64,000 nucleotides of DNA from DASXRC01 sp036506795 (GCA_036506795.1 DASXRC010000230.1:1-64000), one strand, 5' to 3'; shown: positions 51,325-60,494, counted from the first letter of the stretch. The notes: generated by a model from the sequence alone, not told the origin. Numbers and translations are program-made.

Positions 51325-52353
51325 TCAGCGCGCCAGTCGGTGGGCCAGCCAGGACAGCGCGAGCGGATAGCGGTAGTCGATCGCGCCGTGGCCGGCCTCG
51401 AAGAGTTCAAAGTGGATGCGTTCGTCCGGCACCCCGATCCGGGACAGCTCGGCCCGGAACGCCTCCGCTCCTAGGTCGAGGTGGAACTCGTCCCGGGTGC
51501 CGGCGTCGATCCAGAACGCCCGCAGCGACCGGAGCGCGTCGGCGTACCGCTCGACCATGCGCACCGGATCCCAGTCGAGCCACCGCTGCCACACCCGCGG
51601 GCGCAGCGCGCCCGTCCGCGGGTCGAACGGCAGGTCGGGCGTGCCGTCCTCCGCGGCGGAGAAGCACGCCGAGCAGCCGAGCACCACGAGCAGCGTGTGG
51701 TCGGCCTCCTTCGTGAAGGAGGTCCGCGACTTGAACTCCGCCCACCAGCGCATGATGTCGTGGTCGTACGCACGCAGGAACCGGGCCGCCTTCGCAAACT
51801 CGGGGACGTAGCTCAGCTCGTACAGGCTGTCCCCAGCGTGCGTGGCGAGCGCACCGAACAGGTCCGGTCGCAGCATCGGCGTGATCATTGCGCCGAACCC
51901 GCCGGACGACTTGCCGGAGATCGCGCGCGAGTCGCGCTCCGGGAGCGTGCGGTACCGGGCGTCCACCCACGGCACGACCTCGTCGCACAGGTACGAGTGG
52001 TACGCCCCGGTGCCCGGCGAGTCGACGAACTGCGACCCGCCGTACGCCGTCCACGCGTCGACGTAGACCACGATGCAGCCCGGCGCCTCACCGCCCGCGA
52101 ACACCTCGTCGGCCGTCTCGATAAACGGCCGGCGGTACGCCGTGCGATTCGCCCACATATTCAGGAACCCGGTGTAACCCTGGATGACGTAGACGGCGGG
52201 GTACCGGGTGCTCGCGTCGTCGTCGTAGCCGGGCGGCAGGTAGACCCAGATCGGTCGCTCGTGCGGGTCCCCGAGCCGGTTGTCCCTCAACAGCTTGGAA
52301 TCGATCACGGCGCGGTCCAGCCGGCCGGCCAGCTCGGTGTCCCAGGGCAGCAT
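51325..52353 (-). CDS. esterase-D-like alpha/beta hydrolase
   Basis: The 342-residue protein belongs to the esterase D/enterochelin esterase group. It has RPIWVYLPPGYDDD..YPAVYVIQGYTG at the start, the nucleophile elbow SGKSSGGFGA, Asp in DAGTRDEFHLD and His in EAGHGAIDYR as a catalytic triad. The substrate is unknown. ATG 52353 is preferred over TTG 52365. There is no signal peptide, so it is likely cytoplasmic. Confidence 0.82.
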   Translation of the reverse strand: MLPWDTELAGRLDRAVIDSKLLRDNRLGDPHERPIWVYLPPGYDDDASTRYPAVYVIQGYTGFLNMWANRTAYRRPFIETADEVFAGGEAPGCIVVYVDAWTAYGGSQFVDSPGTGAYHSYLCDEVVPWVDARYRTLPERDSRAISGKSSGGFGAMITPMLRPDLFGALATHAGDSLYELSYVPEFAKAARFLRAYDHDIMRWWAEFKSRTSFTKEADHTLLVVLGCSACFSAAEDGTPDLPFDPRTGALRPRVWQRWLDWDPVRMVERYADALRSLRAFWIDAGTRDEFHLDLGAEAFRAELSRIGVPDERIHFELFEAGHGAIDYRYPLALSWLAHRLAR

Positions 52354-52421
52354 TCGCCCAGTCAACCATCGCCCGCGGCGGCCGGCGAGCCGCGGGGTGG
52401 GCCGGGCGTAGGCTCGGCGGC

Positions 52422-53642
52422 ATGCCTACGCCACGGACGCCGTACGAGGCCGTCCTGTTCGCGGCCCGCGACGTCGTCAAGCTCGACACGGCCTTCGACG
52501 CCGAGATGCTGGGCGGCGCGCTGTTGGGCAGCGTGTACGCGGTCGCCGAGGACGACCGGGCGGCTACGGTGCGTCGGTTCGTCGGCGACTTCCTCGCCGC
52601 GACGGCCCGCCGGCGTACGCCCGCAGCGACCACGATCCGGCAGGTGTTCGCCACGCTGGTGCCCGAGGCGCGCGGGGCGGCCGGCGTCCGCCCGGGATCA
52701 TCGGCGCCGCCGTGGACGGCGCAGCTCGGTCGGGTACGCCTGACCGGCGCGTTCTCCTACGGTGACGTATACGGCGACCAGACGTCCTACCTGGCGACGT
52801 TCGCATACGACGACGCCGAACTCGGCGGCCCCGAGCACGCCGTCGTGGCACTCGTTGACCACAACATCGGCATAGCCAAGGACGCGTTCGTAGGCGGGCC
52901 GGGGGGGCGGGTCGTCGCCCAGGCGCGCGACATGTGTGCGGCCGACGCGTTGACCTGGTTCGGCGAGATCGATCCGGCGCGCCTGCGCGCGGAGGTCGAT
53001 CGCCACCTGGAGGTCACCGACGACCTGACCGAGCTGCCGGACGAGGGCTCGCTCGCCACCGACCGCGCGTTGGTCGGTGCGCGCCTGGCCCTTCTGCCGG
53101 CTCCGAGCGACAAGCCGGACCCCGAACCGGAGCCGTTGTCCGCGGAGGCGCGCATGGCCCTCGTCACGGAGTTCCTGGCCTCGACCGAGGCGCAGGATGC
53201 CGGCCTGACCGAGCTGGACGAGGCGAACCTGGCGTCGTTGCACTTCTGTCTGAGCGTCGTGCTCGACCACGCCGACACGTTCCCCGACGCGAACCCGCTG
53301 CGCTGGAGCCCCGCCGTCGTCGGCCTGTTTCTCCTGGACTGGGTGCACCGGCGGGCAGTGCTGGACGAGACCGACGCCGCCATGATGCCGAGAGTGCTGC
53401 GCGCCTGGGTGGCGTACGCGGCGCGCCGCCGCGGGCTGCCGGAGCCGGCCGGGAGCCAGACGGTCCAGGCGGTCGATGAACTGGCCGACGAGTTCGCCCG
53501 CCTGTACGCGACGGGCGAGCGGCGTAGCCCTGCCACCGCCGCGGTCGCGCAGCTCATCGCCGAGGGCGTCGACCCCAATGACCCGGCGGCACTCAACGCC
53601 TGGCTGTCGGCCAACCGCAACGGCGGCCGGCCCGTCGACTGA
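52422..53642 (+). CDS. conserved hypothetical protein
   Basis: The 406-residue soluble protein starts TPYEAVLFAARDVVKLDTAFDAEMLGGALLG and has a central alpha/beta part (GDVYGDQTSYLATFAYDDAE, ALVDHNIGIAKDAFVGG) followed by helical sequence. I cannot name a family. TAGGCT lies 7 nt before ATG 52422, so a leaderless mRNA is likely. It is divergent from the esterase by about 70 bases. Confidence 0.75.
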   Translation: MPTPRTPYEAVLFAARDVVKLDTAFDAEMLGGALLGSVYAVAEDDRAATVRRFVGDFLAATARRRTPAATTIRQVFATLVPEARGAAGVRPGSSAPPWTAQLGRVRLTGAFSYGDVYGDQTSYLATFAYDDAELGGPEHAVVALVDHNIGIAKDAFVGGPGGRVVAQARDMCAADALTWFGEIDPARLRAEVDRHLEVTDDLTELPDEGSLATDRALVGARLALLPAPSDKPDPEPEPLSAEARMALVTEFLASTEAQDAGLTELDEANLASLHFCLSVVLDHADTFPDANPLRWSPAVVGLFLLDWVHRRAVLDETDAAMMPRVLRAWVAYAARRRGLPEPAGSQTVQAVDELADEFARLYATGERRSPATAAVAQLIAEGVDPNDPAALNAWLSANRNGGRPVD

Positions 53643-53645
53643 GGC

Positions 53646-54452
53646 TCAGGCGTGGCCGCCGCGCCTTGGACGGCGTCGGGTGCGGCCGCACCGCGCGGCC
53701 GGCGAGGCCGCGGCCGGCGAAGGCATCACCGGTGTGGGCGGGACCGGCGCACAGTGCGCCCGGCCGCGTTCGCAGCCGACGGGTCGCCGCCCCGACGGGT
53801 CCCGGTGCAACGCAACGGGCCGCTTGCCGGGCCGGTGCGGTGGGTTCCAGCCCGGCTTTCGAGGCGGGGGCGTTGAGCCGGGATCCTTCGGCGAGGGCGT
53901 CGACCCGGGCACCGGTGGCGCGGGCGTTGCCTCGGGCGTCGTCGGCACAGGCGCGACCTCCGGCACCCGGGGAAGAGGGGCCGTGGTGCTGGGACGCGCC
54001 ATGGCGGGGCGGGAGGGCGCCGGCCCAACCCGGTGTTGCGATAGCCATCGCGTCGTCTCGGCCGAGCTGGCGGTCGCGACCGGCACCGGCGTGGGTTCGG
54101 CGCCGAGATCCGGACCGACCGGCACCTCGATCCACGGGACGACGACCGTCGGCACCTTGGCCTGCTCGGCGATGAACGGCGTCGTCTGATCGGCGCCGTC
54201 GTCGGCGAGGGTGGCCGAACCGGCGGTGATCGCGGCCAGCACCGGCAGCGACGCCATCGCGACGAGCAACGCGACGATCGCGGCGTAGCGCCACGGGGTG
54301 CCGGCGAGGCCGTCGGCCCGGTGGATGCCCGCGACGCGGCGCTCGGCGGCGTGCGTGCCGCCGGCGGCGCGGTGCCGGGCCAACACGCGGCGGACGCGCG
54401 GGTCCGCCCGCGTCGGGTCCAGCACCCCTGGCCCCTCCCCGTGATCCGGCAC
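53646..54452 (-). CDS. single-pass membrane protein with Pro-rich extracytoplasmic tail
   Basis: The 268-residue protein has a cytoplasmic N-terminus of about 53 residues (with DPRVRRVLARHR), one transmembrane helix (about 56-76, WRYAAIVALLVAMASLPVLA) and a long Pro/Thr/Arg-rich tail with two Cys. GTG 54452 is chosen because GAGGAG lies 6 nt upstream; the frame extends to 54548 but without signal. No family is recognised. It is convergent with the hypothetical gene at 52422 with a 3-base gap. Confidence 0.6.
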   Translation of the reverse strand: MPDHGEGPGVLDPTRADPRVRRVLARHRAAGGTHAAERRVAGIHRADGLAGTPWRYAAIVALLVAMASLPVLAAITAGSATLADDGADQTTPFIAEQAKVPTVVVPWIEVPVGPDLGAEPTPVPVATASSAETTRWLSQHRVGPAPSRPAMARPSTTAPLPRVPEVAPVPTTPEATPAPPVPGSTPSPKDPGSTPPPRKPGWNPPHRPGKRPVALHRDPSGRRPVGCERGRAHCAPVPPTPVMPSPAAASPAARCGRTRRRPRRGGHA

Positions 54453-54883
54453 GCGTGACTCCTCGCGTCGCTGGCCGGGAGCGCGATTATCGCCCGAAAG
54501 GTCCGAGCTGGACCCTATCGAACCGATACCTCGCGTCCGCCCCCACACGGTGGCGTAGTTACGGAGCGTTTGCCAGTCAACGACAGCGTGTCACCGTGCC
54601 AAGTTTGTGGGCATCGGGACAAACCGCCGTATCACGTCCCACGTCACGCCCGAGGTGTGGGCGCGCTCACCGGTTCTGCGAATATGGATGCGGCGGCACC
54701 GTGGCCGCGGCCTCCGCGTACCCCGCAGGTCGGCGTTCCCACCCGACCGGACGCGAGCAAGGCGCGACCATGGGGCCGGCGCTCCCGCCGCGCGGCAGTC
54801 CCTACCGGGCCGAGGCGCGGCAGGCAGTACGGCTGCGCGGCCGGGACACCCCCGTCGCCGCACACATGACCAGGGAGATACGG
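54453..54883. promoter_or_regulatory. 431-base divergent control region upstream of the E1-E2 operon
   Basis: The frame of E1alpha is open through this stretch but its composition and residues are not protein-like, so I consider it non-coding. It must contain the promoters of the membrane protein on the left and of the dehydrogenase operon. A weak inverted repeat, GTTTGT and ACAAAC, is at 54603-54624. No clear -10/-35 pair was found. Confidence 0.4.
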
Positions 54884-56098
54884 ATGGCGAAGGGCGACGA
54901 AGTCCGGGCCCGGCGGCCGGACACGGCCTCGGCGGCCGCACGGCCGGCGACGACGCGGGCCCGCAACGGACGGGCCGCCAAGTCGGCGGACACGTCCGAA
55001 CCCGAGTTCGTGCAGCTGCTCACCCCCGAGGGCGAGCGGATCGACAGTGTGCAGGGCCCGGACGGGACCGAGTACACGGTGGACTTCACCGACGAGGAGT
55101 ACCGCGGGCTGTACCGCGACCTCGTCATCGTGCGCCGCCTCGACGCCGAAGCGACGGCACTGCAGCGCCAGGGCGAGCTGGGCATCTGGGCAAGCCTGCT
55201 GGGCCAGGAGGCCGCGCAGGTCGGCTCCGGCCGGGCGCTGCGGGAGCACGACATGGCGTTCCCTACCTACCGCGAGCACGGCGTCCTCTACTGCCGCGGC
55301 ATCGACCCGATCATGCCGCTCGGTCTGTTCCGCGGCGTCGACCAGGGCGGCTGGGACCCGAACGAGTTCAAGTTCAACATGTACACGATCGTGATCGGTG
55401 CGCAGACCCTGCACGCGACCGGATATGCGATGGGCATCACCAAGGACGGCAAGGTCGGCAGCGACGACGGCGAGGCGGTCATCGCGTACTTCGGTGATGG
55501 GGCGACCGCGCAGGGCGACGTTAACGAGGCCTTCATCTGGGCGTCGGTGTTCCACGCGCCGATCGTGTTCTTCTGCCAGAACAACCAGTACGCCATCTCC
55601 GAGCCGCTCGAACGGCAGACGCGCATCCCGCTCTACCAGCGGGCCAGCGGCTTCGGCTTCCCCGGCGTGCGGGTGGACGGCAACGACGTGCTGGCCTCGT
55701 ACGCCGTGACCCGAGCGGCGCTGGACCACGCGCGGCACGGCCAGGGTCCGACCCTCATCGAGGCGTACACCTACCGTATGGGCGCCCATACGACCTCTGA
55801 CGACCCGACCCGCTACCGGATCGCGGGCGAGCTCGAGACGTGGCAAGCGCGGGATCCGATCAAGCGAATGAAGGCATTCCTTGAGAAGCAGCAGATCGCC
55901 GACGAGGCGTTCCTCGCCGACGTAGACGAGCAGGCCAAGCGGGAGGCGGTGCACCTGCGGGAGCGGGTGCTGTCCATGCCCGACCCGGAGCCGCTCACGC
56001 TTTTTGACCACGTGTACGCCGGCGGCTCCGCACACCTCGACGCGCAGCGCGAGCGGTACGCCGCCTACCTGGAGTCCTTCGACAGGAGTGCCCACTGA
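54884..56098 (+). CDS. pdhA: alpha-ketoacid dehydrogenase E1 component, alpha subunit (pyruvate dehydrogenase type)
   Basis: The 404-residue E1alpha binds thiamine diphosphate: GDGATAQGDVNEAFIWASVF ... NNQYAIS is the TPP/Mg site, and the phosphorylation-loop-type YRMGAHTTSDDPTRYR is present. With E1beta and E2 it decarboxylates a 2-oxoacid and passes the acyl group to lipoate. Either pyruvate or branched-chain 2-oxoacids are possible substrates; the operon has no E3. ATG 54884 has GGGAG 6 nt upstream; the Arg/Ala-rich first 40 residues are probably disordered. Confidence 0.92.
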   Translation: MAKGDEVRARRPDTASAAARPATTRARNGRAAKSADTSEPEFVQLLTPEGERIDSVQGPDGTEYTVDFTDEEYRGLYRDLVIVRRLDAEATALQRQGELGIWASLLGQEAAQVGSGRALREHDMAFPTYREHGVLYCRGIDPIMPLGLFRGVDQGGWDPNEFKFNMYTIVIGAQTLHATGYAMGITKDGKVGSDDGEAVIAYFGDGATAQGDVNEAFIWASVFHAPIVFFCQNNQYAISEPLERQTRIPLYQRASGFGFPGVRVDGNDVLASYAVTRAALDHARHGQGPTLIEAYTYRMGAHTTSDDPTRYRIAGELETWQARDPIKRMKAFLEKQQIADEAFLADVDEQAKREAVHLRERVLSMPDPEPLTLFDHVYAGGSAHLDAQRERYAAYLESFDRSAH

Positions 56099-57087
56099 TG
56101 GCCACCGAGACCCTTACCTTGGGCAAGGCCCTCAACACGGGCCTGCGCCGCGCGCTCGAGAACGACCCCAAGGTCGTGATCATGGGTGAGGACGTCGGCA
56201 AGCTCGGCGGCGTCTTCCGGATCACCGACGGCCTGCAGAAGGACTTCGGCGAGGATCGGGTCATCGACACCCCACTCGCGGAGTCCGGCATCATCGGCAC
56301 CGCTGTTGGCCTGGCCATCCGTGGCTACCGCCCCGTCTGCGAGATCCAGTTCGACGGCTTCGTCTATCCGGCGTACAACCAGATCGTCAGCCAGGTCGCG
56401 AAGATGCACTACCGCTCGCGGGGCAACGTCCGGCTGCCGATCGTCATCCGCATCCCGTTCGGTGGCGGCATCGGCGCGGTCGAGCACCACTCCGAGTCGC
56501 CGGAGGCGTACTTCGCGCACACCGCCGGCCTGAAGGTCGTGTCCTGCGCGAACGCTTCCGACGCGTACACGATGATCCAGCAGGCGATCGCGTCCGACGA
56601 CCCGATCGTGTTCATGGAGCCCAAGCGCCGCTACTGGGAGAAGGGTGAGGTCGAGGTCGACGCTCCGCTCGACTCGGCGTACCCCTTGCACGCCTCGCGC
56701 GTCGCGCGGGCCGGCGCCGACGCGACGATCCTCGCCTACGGCCCGATGATGCGCACGGCGCTGGACGCCGCCACGGCGGCCGAGGACGACGGGCGCTCGC
56801 TGGAGGTCATCGACCTCCGCACCCTGTCCCCGCTGGATCTCGGCCCGGCCTTCGAGTCGGTCCGGCGCACCGGCCGGTGCGTGGTAGTACACGAGGCGCC
56901 GGGCAACCTCGGCATGGGTGCGGAGATGGCGGCCCGCATCACCGAGGAGTGTTTCTACTCGCTCGAGGCGCCCGTGCTGCGGGTGACTGGCTTCGACACG
57001 CCGTACCCTGCCGCCCGTCTCGAGGAGGAGTTCCTGCCCGACCTGGATCGGGTGCTCGACGCCGTCGACCGGACGTTCGGGTGGTAG
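56098..57087 (+). CDS. pdhB: alpha-ketoacid dehydrogenase E1 component, beta subunit
   Basis: The 329-residue transketolase-like E1beta shows GEDVGKLGGVFRITDGLQ, the TPP-side Glu in DTPLAESGIIGTAVGLA, FDGFVYPAYNQIVSQ, and the C-terminal domain VIDLRTLSPLD. It forms the alpha2beta2 E1 with the upstream gene. The start ATG overlaps the E1alpha stop by one base (TGATG), so the two are translationally coupled. The E2 gene follows after 2 bases. Confidence 0.94.
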   Translation: MATETLTLGKALNTGLRRALENDPKVVIMGEDVGKLGGVFRITDGLQKDFGEDRVIDTPLAESGIIGTAVGLAIRGYRPVCEIQFDGFVYPAYNQIVSQVAKMHYRSRGNVRLPIVIRIPFGGGIGAVEHHSESPEAYFAHTAGLKVVSCANASDAYTMIQQAIASDDPIVFMEPKRRYWEKGEVEVDAPLDSAYPLHASRVARAGADATILAYGPMMRTALDAATAAEDDGRSLEVIDLRTLSPLDLGPAFESVRRTGRCVVVHEAPGNLGMGAEMAARITEECFYSLEAPVLRVTGFDTPYPAARLEEEFLPDLDRVLDAVDRTFGW

Positions 57088-57089
57088 GC

Positions 57090-58568
57090 ATGTCGCGGAT
57101 CAAGGAGTTCAATCTGCCCGACCTCGGCGAGGGTCTCACCGAAGGCGAGATCCTCAAATGGCTGGTCGGGGTCGGCGACACGATCGAGCTGAACCAGCCG
57201 ATCGTCGAGATCGAGACCGCGAAGGCCGCCGTCGAGATCCCGGCAAAATGGGCGGGCAAGGTCGTCGAGATCCACCACGCGGAGGGCACGACCGTCGAGG
57301 TCGGCACCCCGATCATCGCGATTGACACCGACCCGGACGCCGGTCCAGCCTCGCCTGCTAGTGAGAACTCGCTTGCTAGGGAGAAAGAGCCCTCGGGCGA
57401 GGGCCCGGAGCCGTCGGCCGCCTCGCTCGCGGCGGTCGAGGTGGCGCCGGCCGAAGGTGCCGTCGAGCCCGGTCTGATCGGTGGGCCGGCCCCGGGCGGG
57501 CGGACGGCCGTGCTGGTCGGTTACGGCCCGCGGACCACCGCGGCCAAGCGCCGGCCACGCAAGACCGACTCCGCCCCTCCCGCCGATCTTGCAGTTGTGG
57601 TGCCTCCCAAGCCAGTCCAAACCACAACAACCCGGCCACCACAGGTGCAAGATCGCCGGGACGTCGGCGCGGGCGAGGGGCCAGCGCTCGCGAAGCCACC
57701 GGTCCGCAAGCTGGCGCGCGACCTGGGCGTGGACCTGCACACCCTGACCGGGAGCGGTCCGCAAGGCTCGATCACACGCGAGGACGTGCAGTTTGCCGCC
57801 TCCGGTGCCCAGCCGACCGAGCCCACGGCGGCCGAGGTGGTCGCTGCGCCGACGTTCGGACCGGACCGCGAGCACCGGATCGCGGTCAAGGGCGTACGCA
57901 AGCTGACGGCGGAGAACATGGTCGCGTCGGCGTTCACCGCGCCGCACGTGACCGAGTTCCTCACCGTCGACGTCACTCGGTCGATCAAGGCGCTCGACCG
58001 CATCAAGGCGCTGCCGGACTGGCGCGACGTCCGGGTCTCGCCGTTGCTGCTGGTGGCGAAGGCGGTGCTGGTGGGGCTGCGACGCCACCCGCTGGTCAAC
58101 TCGACCTGGTCGGCCGAGCCCCCCGAGATCATCGTCAAGGAGTACGTGAACCTCGGCGTCGCAGCGGCCACCGCCCGCGGACTCATCGTGCCGAACATCA
58201 AGGACGCCGGGCGGCTGTCGCTACGGGAGCTCGCGGACGCGATGACCGCGCTCGTCCAGACGGCTAAGTCCGGCAAGACACCACCGGCGGACATGTCCGG
58301 CGGCACCTTCACGATCACCAATGTGGGTGTCTTCGGGGTAGACACCGGCACGCCTATCCTGCCGCCCGGCGAGGCGGCCATCCTGGCGTTCGGCGCGATC
58401 CGGGAAATGCCGTGGGTACACAAGGGAAAGATCCGCCCGCGCCAGGTGACCACGCTGGGGCTCTCGTTCGACCACCGGATCATCGACGGCGAACTTGGTT
58501 CGAAGTTCCTCCGCGACGTCGGATCGTTCCTCACCGATCCCGAGGCGGCGCTGCTCGGCTGGGCTTGA
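57090..58568 (+). CDS. dihydrolipoamide acyltransferase E2, linker carries a palindromic repeat
   Basis: The 492-residue E2 has one lipoyl domain (1-80) with the lipoylated Lys45 in ETAKA, a long Pro/Ala-rich linker, a peripheral-subunit-binding domain (about 206-236, PPVRKLARDLGVDLHTLTGSG) and the catalytic acyltransferase domain with the FDHRIIDGELG motif. It transfers the acyl group to CoA. Within the linker, codons of residues about 164-190 lie in an 82-nt hairpin of the REP-like type and are read in frame as a Thr/Pro/Val-rich piece. The start ATG 57090 lies 2 bases after E1beta. Confidence 0.92.
   Translation: MSRIKEFNLPDLGEGLTEGEILKWLVGVGDTIELNQPIVEIETAKAAVEIPAKWAGKVVEIHHAEGTTVEVGTPIIAIDTDPDAGPASPASENSLAREKEPSGEGPEPSAASLAAVEVAPAEGAVEPGLIGGPAPGGRTAVLVGYGPRTTAAKRRPRKTDSAPPADLAVVVPPKPVQTTTTRPPQVQDRRDVGAGEGPALAKPPVRKLARDLGVDLHTLTGSGPQGSITREDVQFAASGAQPTEPTAAEVVAAPTFGPDREHRIAVKGVRKLTAENMVASAFTAPHVTEFLTVDVTRSIKALDRIKALPDWRDVRVSPLLLVAKAVLVGLRRHPLVNSTWSAEPPEIIVKEYVNLGVAAATARGLIVPNIKDAGRLSLRELADAMTALVQTAKSGKTPPADMSGGTFTITNVGVFGVDTGTPILPPGEAAILAFGAIREMPWVHKGKIRPRQVTTLGLSFDHRIIDGELGSKFLRDVGSFLTDPEAALLGWA
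57579..57660. repeat. REP-like palindrome inside the E2 coding region (copy E)
   Basis: The outer arms (57579-57604 and 57635-57660) pair at 22 of 26 positions; both contain CGATCTTGCA. In the middle, GTTGTGG (57594-57600) also pairs with CCACAAC (57622-57628). The element has the same design as the intergenic palindromes of this window (GATC followed by A/T TG, then a GTTGT-type core) but a different sequence. It is translated without a frameshift. Confidence 0.8.
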
Positions 58569-58581
58569 TGGCCTATCCGAA

Positions 58582-58616
58582 GCCCCGGGGTCGCGCCTGG
58601 CGGCGCCGCCCGGGGC
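58582..58616 (+). terminator. terminator of the E1-E2 operon
   Basis: GCCCCGGG and CCCGGGGC form a perfect 8-bp stem, with a GC-rich 19-nt loop that can fold further (GGCGCC). It starts 13 nt past the E2 stop codon. Confidence 0.65.
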
Positions 58617-58663
58617 ATTCGCTCTTCACCGGCGGATCTTCGGTTGTACAGCTTGTCTTCTTA

Positions 58664-58701
58664 CGATTGTTCAGCGAGTGTCAGGGATCACCGAACAATC
58701 G
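58664..58701. promoter_or_regulatory. 9-bp inverted repeat upstream of the 45-aa protein
   Basis: CGATTGTTC and GAACAATCG are perfect complements separated by 20 nt. They lie about 80-120 nt before ATG 58783, in the likely promoter region, and are AT-rich compared with the surroundings. They could form an operator or an mRNA leader hairpin. Confidence 0.5.
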
Positions 58702-58782
58702 GTGGCTGATCGACGCACCGCGAGGTGTAATGGATGTGCACGGCAGCCAGCCGACAACCGAATATCTCTGGGGGAACCGCAA

Positions 58783-58920
58783 ATGAGCATGATGAACCGC
58801 CTGCGTAGCCGCCGCGACGCCGCCCGTCGCGCCCGAGCGATCGAGCGTGCGCTGAACGAGACCAAGTCCGAGGCTGTGCGCAAGGAGATCCAGGCGATCG
58901 CCTCGCGTCAGCTCGGCTGA
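58783..58920 (+). CDS. small basic helical protein, 45 residues
   Basis: The protein MSMMNRLRSRRDAARRARAI... is strongly basic at the N-terminus and acidic-helical in the middle (ERALNETKSEAVRKEI), ending ASRQLG. GGGGGA lies about 8 nt before ATG 58783. The third-position bias and the good terminator downstream support a real, separately transcribed gene. Similar short proteins occur in other actinobacteria, as far as I remember, with no known function. Confidence 0.7.
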   Translation: MSMMNRLRSRRDAARRARAIERALNETKSEAVRKEIQAIASRQLG

Positions 58921-58947
58921 CCTTCCAACTTTCTCCTCACAATGACG

Positions 58948-58982
58948 GATGACCCGTCCGGGCTCAGCCCCGGCGGGTCATC
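58948..58982 (+). terminator. terminator of the 45-aa protein gene
   Basis: Perfect 9-bp arms GATGACCCG and CGGGTCATC surround a GC-rich loop that can pair further (CCGGG/CCCGG). It starts 28 nt past the stop codon. Confidence 0.8.
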
Positions 58983-59122
58983 GGTCGTCTAGTCGGTCGT
59001 CCACCCCGCAGGTCCGGGATTCCTCGCCGTCGCGGCGACCGGTACGGTTGGTCACGGCCAACACCCCTCGGGCGGCATGCGCTAGCCCTGGACGGATGGC
59101 CGCATGCGATCAAGGAGGCTAG

Positions 59123-60427
59123 ATGACGTCCGACGGCCCCCACGCCGGACACGAGCCGGCCGAGGCCGCCGCTGACCCACCCAAGGCGGGTACCGGGCGG
59201 GCGAGCGCCTCGGCGCCGGTCATCCGGGCCAGCGCCTCCGTGCCGTCGGCCGCGCCGCAGACCGGCGCCTCGGTGTCGTCGGCCGCACCACAGAACGGCG
59301 CCTACGGCGCTCCGCCGCCCCCAGACGCGTACCCGCCCGCGGCCGCCGGCTCACCCGCGGCACCGACCCGACCGCCGTCGACGCCCGCGGTCCCAGCGCC
59401 GCGAGCGTCCGACGACCCCCGGCCCACCTTCTCGGCGACCGCGTCCGTCCCGGCGGCCAGCCGCCTCCGTCCCGGGGGCGAGGACACTCCAGCCGCCCCG
59501 GACGGCATCCCCGCTCCGCGTCCGCGCGTGTACGGAACTCCCATCACCCCACCGGGCGGGCCCTACCCCACGGTTCCCGCGCCCCGCGACATCCCGCCGA
59601 TCTTTCCGCCGATCGCCGGCGGGCAGGCCCACGCAGGACCGGCCGGCGCGATGACCAGGGGCTCGGCCAACCCGACGGCCGTCTCCGGCGTCGCGGCCGT
59701 GCGGGGGATCGTGGCTCCTCAGGGCCCGACCCGGCAGCCGGGCACCGCCGTCCCTCCGGGCTCGGCGGTCCCACCGGCCGCGGGCGCGCCGCCGACCGGG
59801 CTCCTCCCGGACCCGGCGCACCCGACCGGACCGTCCCGCCCGCCCGGCCTACCCGCGTACGGTGATCTGCTGGGCCTGATCCCGACGAGCGCCGCCGCGC
59901 CCGCCCCACCCACGACCCGGCCGAACCCTAACGCCCCCACATCGGGCGGCTACCCACCCGTGGCGCCGCAGGTCGGCCACACCGAGCCCGGGCAGACGTC
60001 CGCCGAGGCCCGCCAGCCGGCCGGTTACGGTCCACCCGGCGCACCCGCACTCGCCCGCCCGGCTCAGGCGGAGCGGCCGGACTTCGAGGCGTTCCGATTG
60101 GCCGCGCAGCAGGATCAGGGGCCGATTCCGCAGGTACGCAGTGGTCGCGTGCTGATCGCCGTCATCGCGGCGGCCGTGCTGCTGCTCGTCCTGCCGCTCG
60201 GGGTCGTCTGGCTGGTCACCCGGCCGAACTTCAACGTCGGCCAGTGCGTGCGGCAGTCCGGTTCGGCGGCGGTCGAGACGACCTGTCAGGACGCCCGAGC
60301 GTACGAGATCGTGTCCAAGGTGGACGGCCCACAGGACTGCCCGGACCGGAACCAGCCGTACGCGGTCCTTGCCGGCAAGAGCGGCAAGGAGCAGGTCCTC
60401 TGCCTGCGGCCAGCCAGCAACGGCTGA
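59123..60427 (+). CDS. Pro-rich single-pass membrane protein with LppU-like C-terminal domain
   Basis: The 434-residue protein has about 345 residues of Pro/Ala/Gly-rich, low-complexity cytoplasmic sequence. One transmembrane helix follows (about 350-370, RVLIAVIAAAVLLLVLPLGVVWLV), then a small extracytoplasmic domain with four Cys (GQCV, TTCQD, QDCPD, VLCL) that resembles the LppU/SCO3897 family of actinobacteria. AAGGAGG lies 5 nt before ATG 59123. The function is unknown. Confidence 0.75.
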   Translation: MTSDGPHAGHEPAEAAADPPKAGTGRASASAPVIRASASVPSAAPQTGASVSSAAPQNGAYGAPPPPDAYPPAAAGSPAAPTRPPSTPAVPAPRASDDPRPTFSATASVPAASRLRPGGEDTPAAPDGIPAPRPRVYGTPITPPGGPYPTVPAPRDIPPIFPPIAGGQAHAGPAGAMTRGSANPTAVSGVAAVRGIVAPQGPTRQPGTAVPPGSAVPPAAGAPPTGLLPDPAHPTGPSRPPGLPAYGDLLGLIPTSAAAPAPPTTRPNPNAPTSGGYPPVAPQVGHTEPGQTSAEARQPAGYGPPGAPALARPAQAERPDFEAFRLAAQQDQGPIPQVRSGRVLIAVIAAAVLLLVLPLGVVWLVTRPNFNVGQCVRQSGSAAVETTCQDARAYEIVSKVDGPQDCPDRNQPYAVLAGKSGKEQVLCLRPASNG

Positions 60428-60494
60428 GCGGACGACGGCTGAGCCGACGGCAGCTGTGGCCGTGACCACACGCGAGGACTAAATCGGTCGCACC

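Noticed and set aside
54603..54624. Inverted repeat GTTTGT/ACAAAC upstream of the E1-E2 operon
   Set aside because: Only 6-bp arms, far from the start and with no promoter boxes; could be chance.
54455..54883. Upstream extension of the E1alpha frame
   Set aside because: The frame is open, but residues are Arg/Ser/Pro-rich and unlike E1alpha; a good ribosome binding site stands before ATG 54884.
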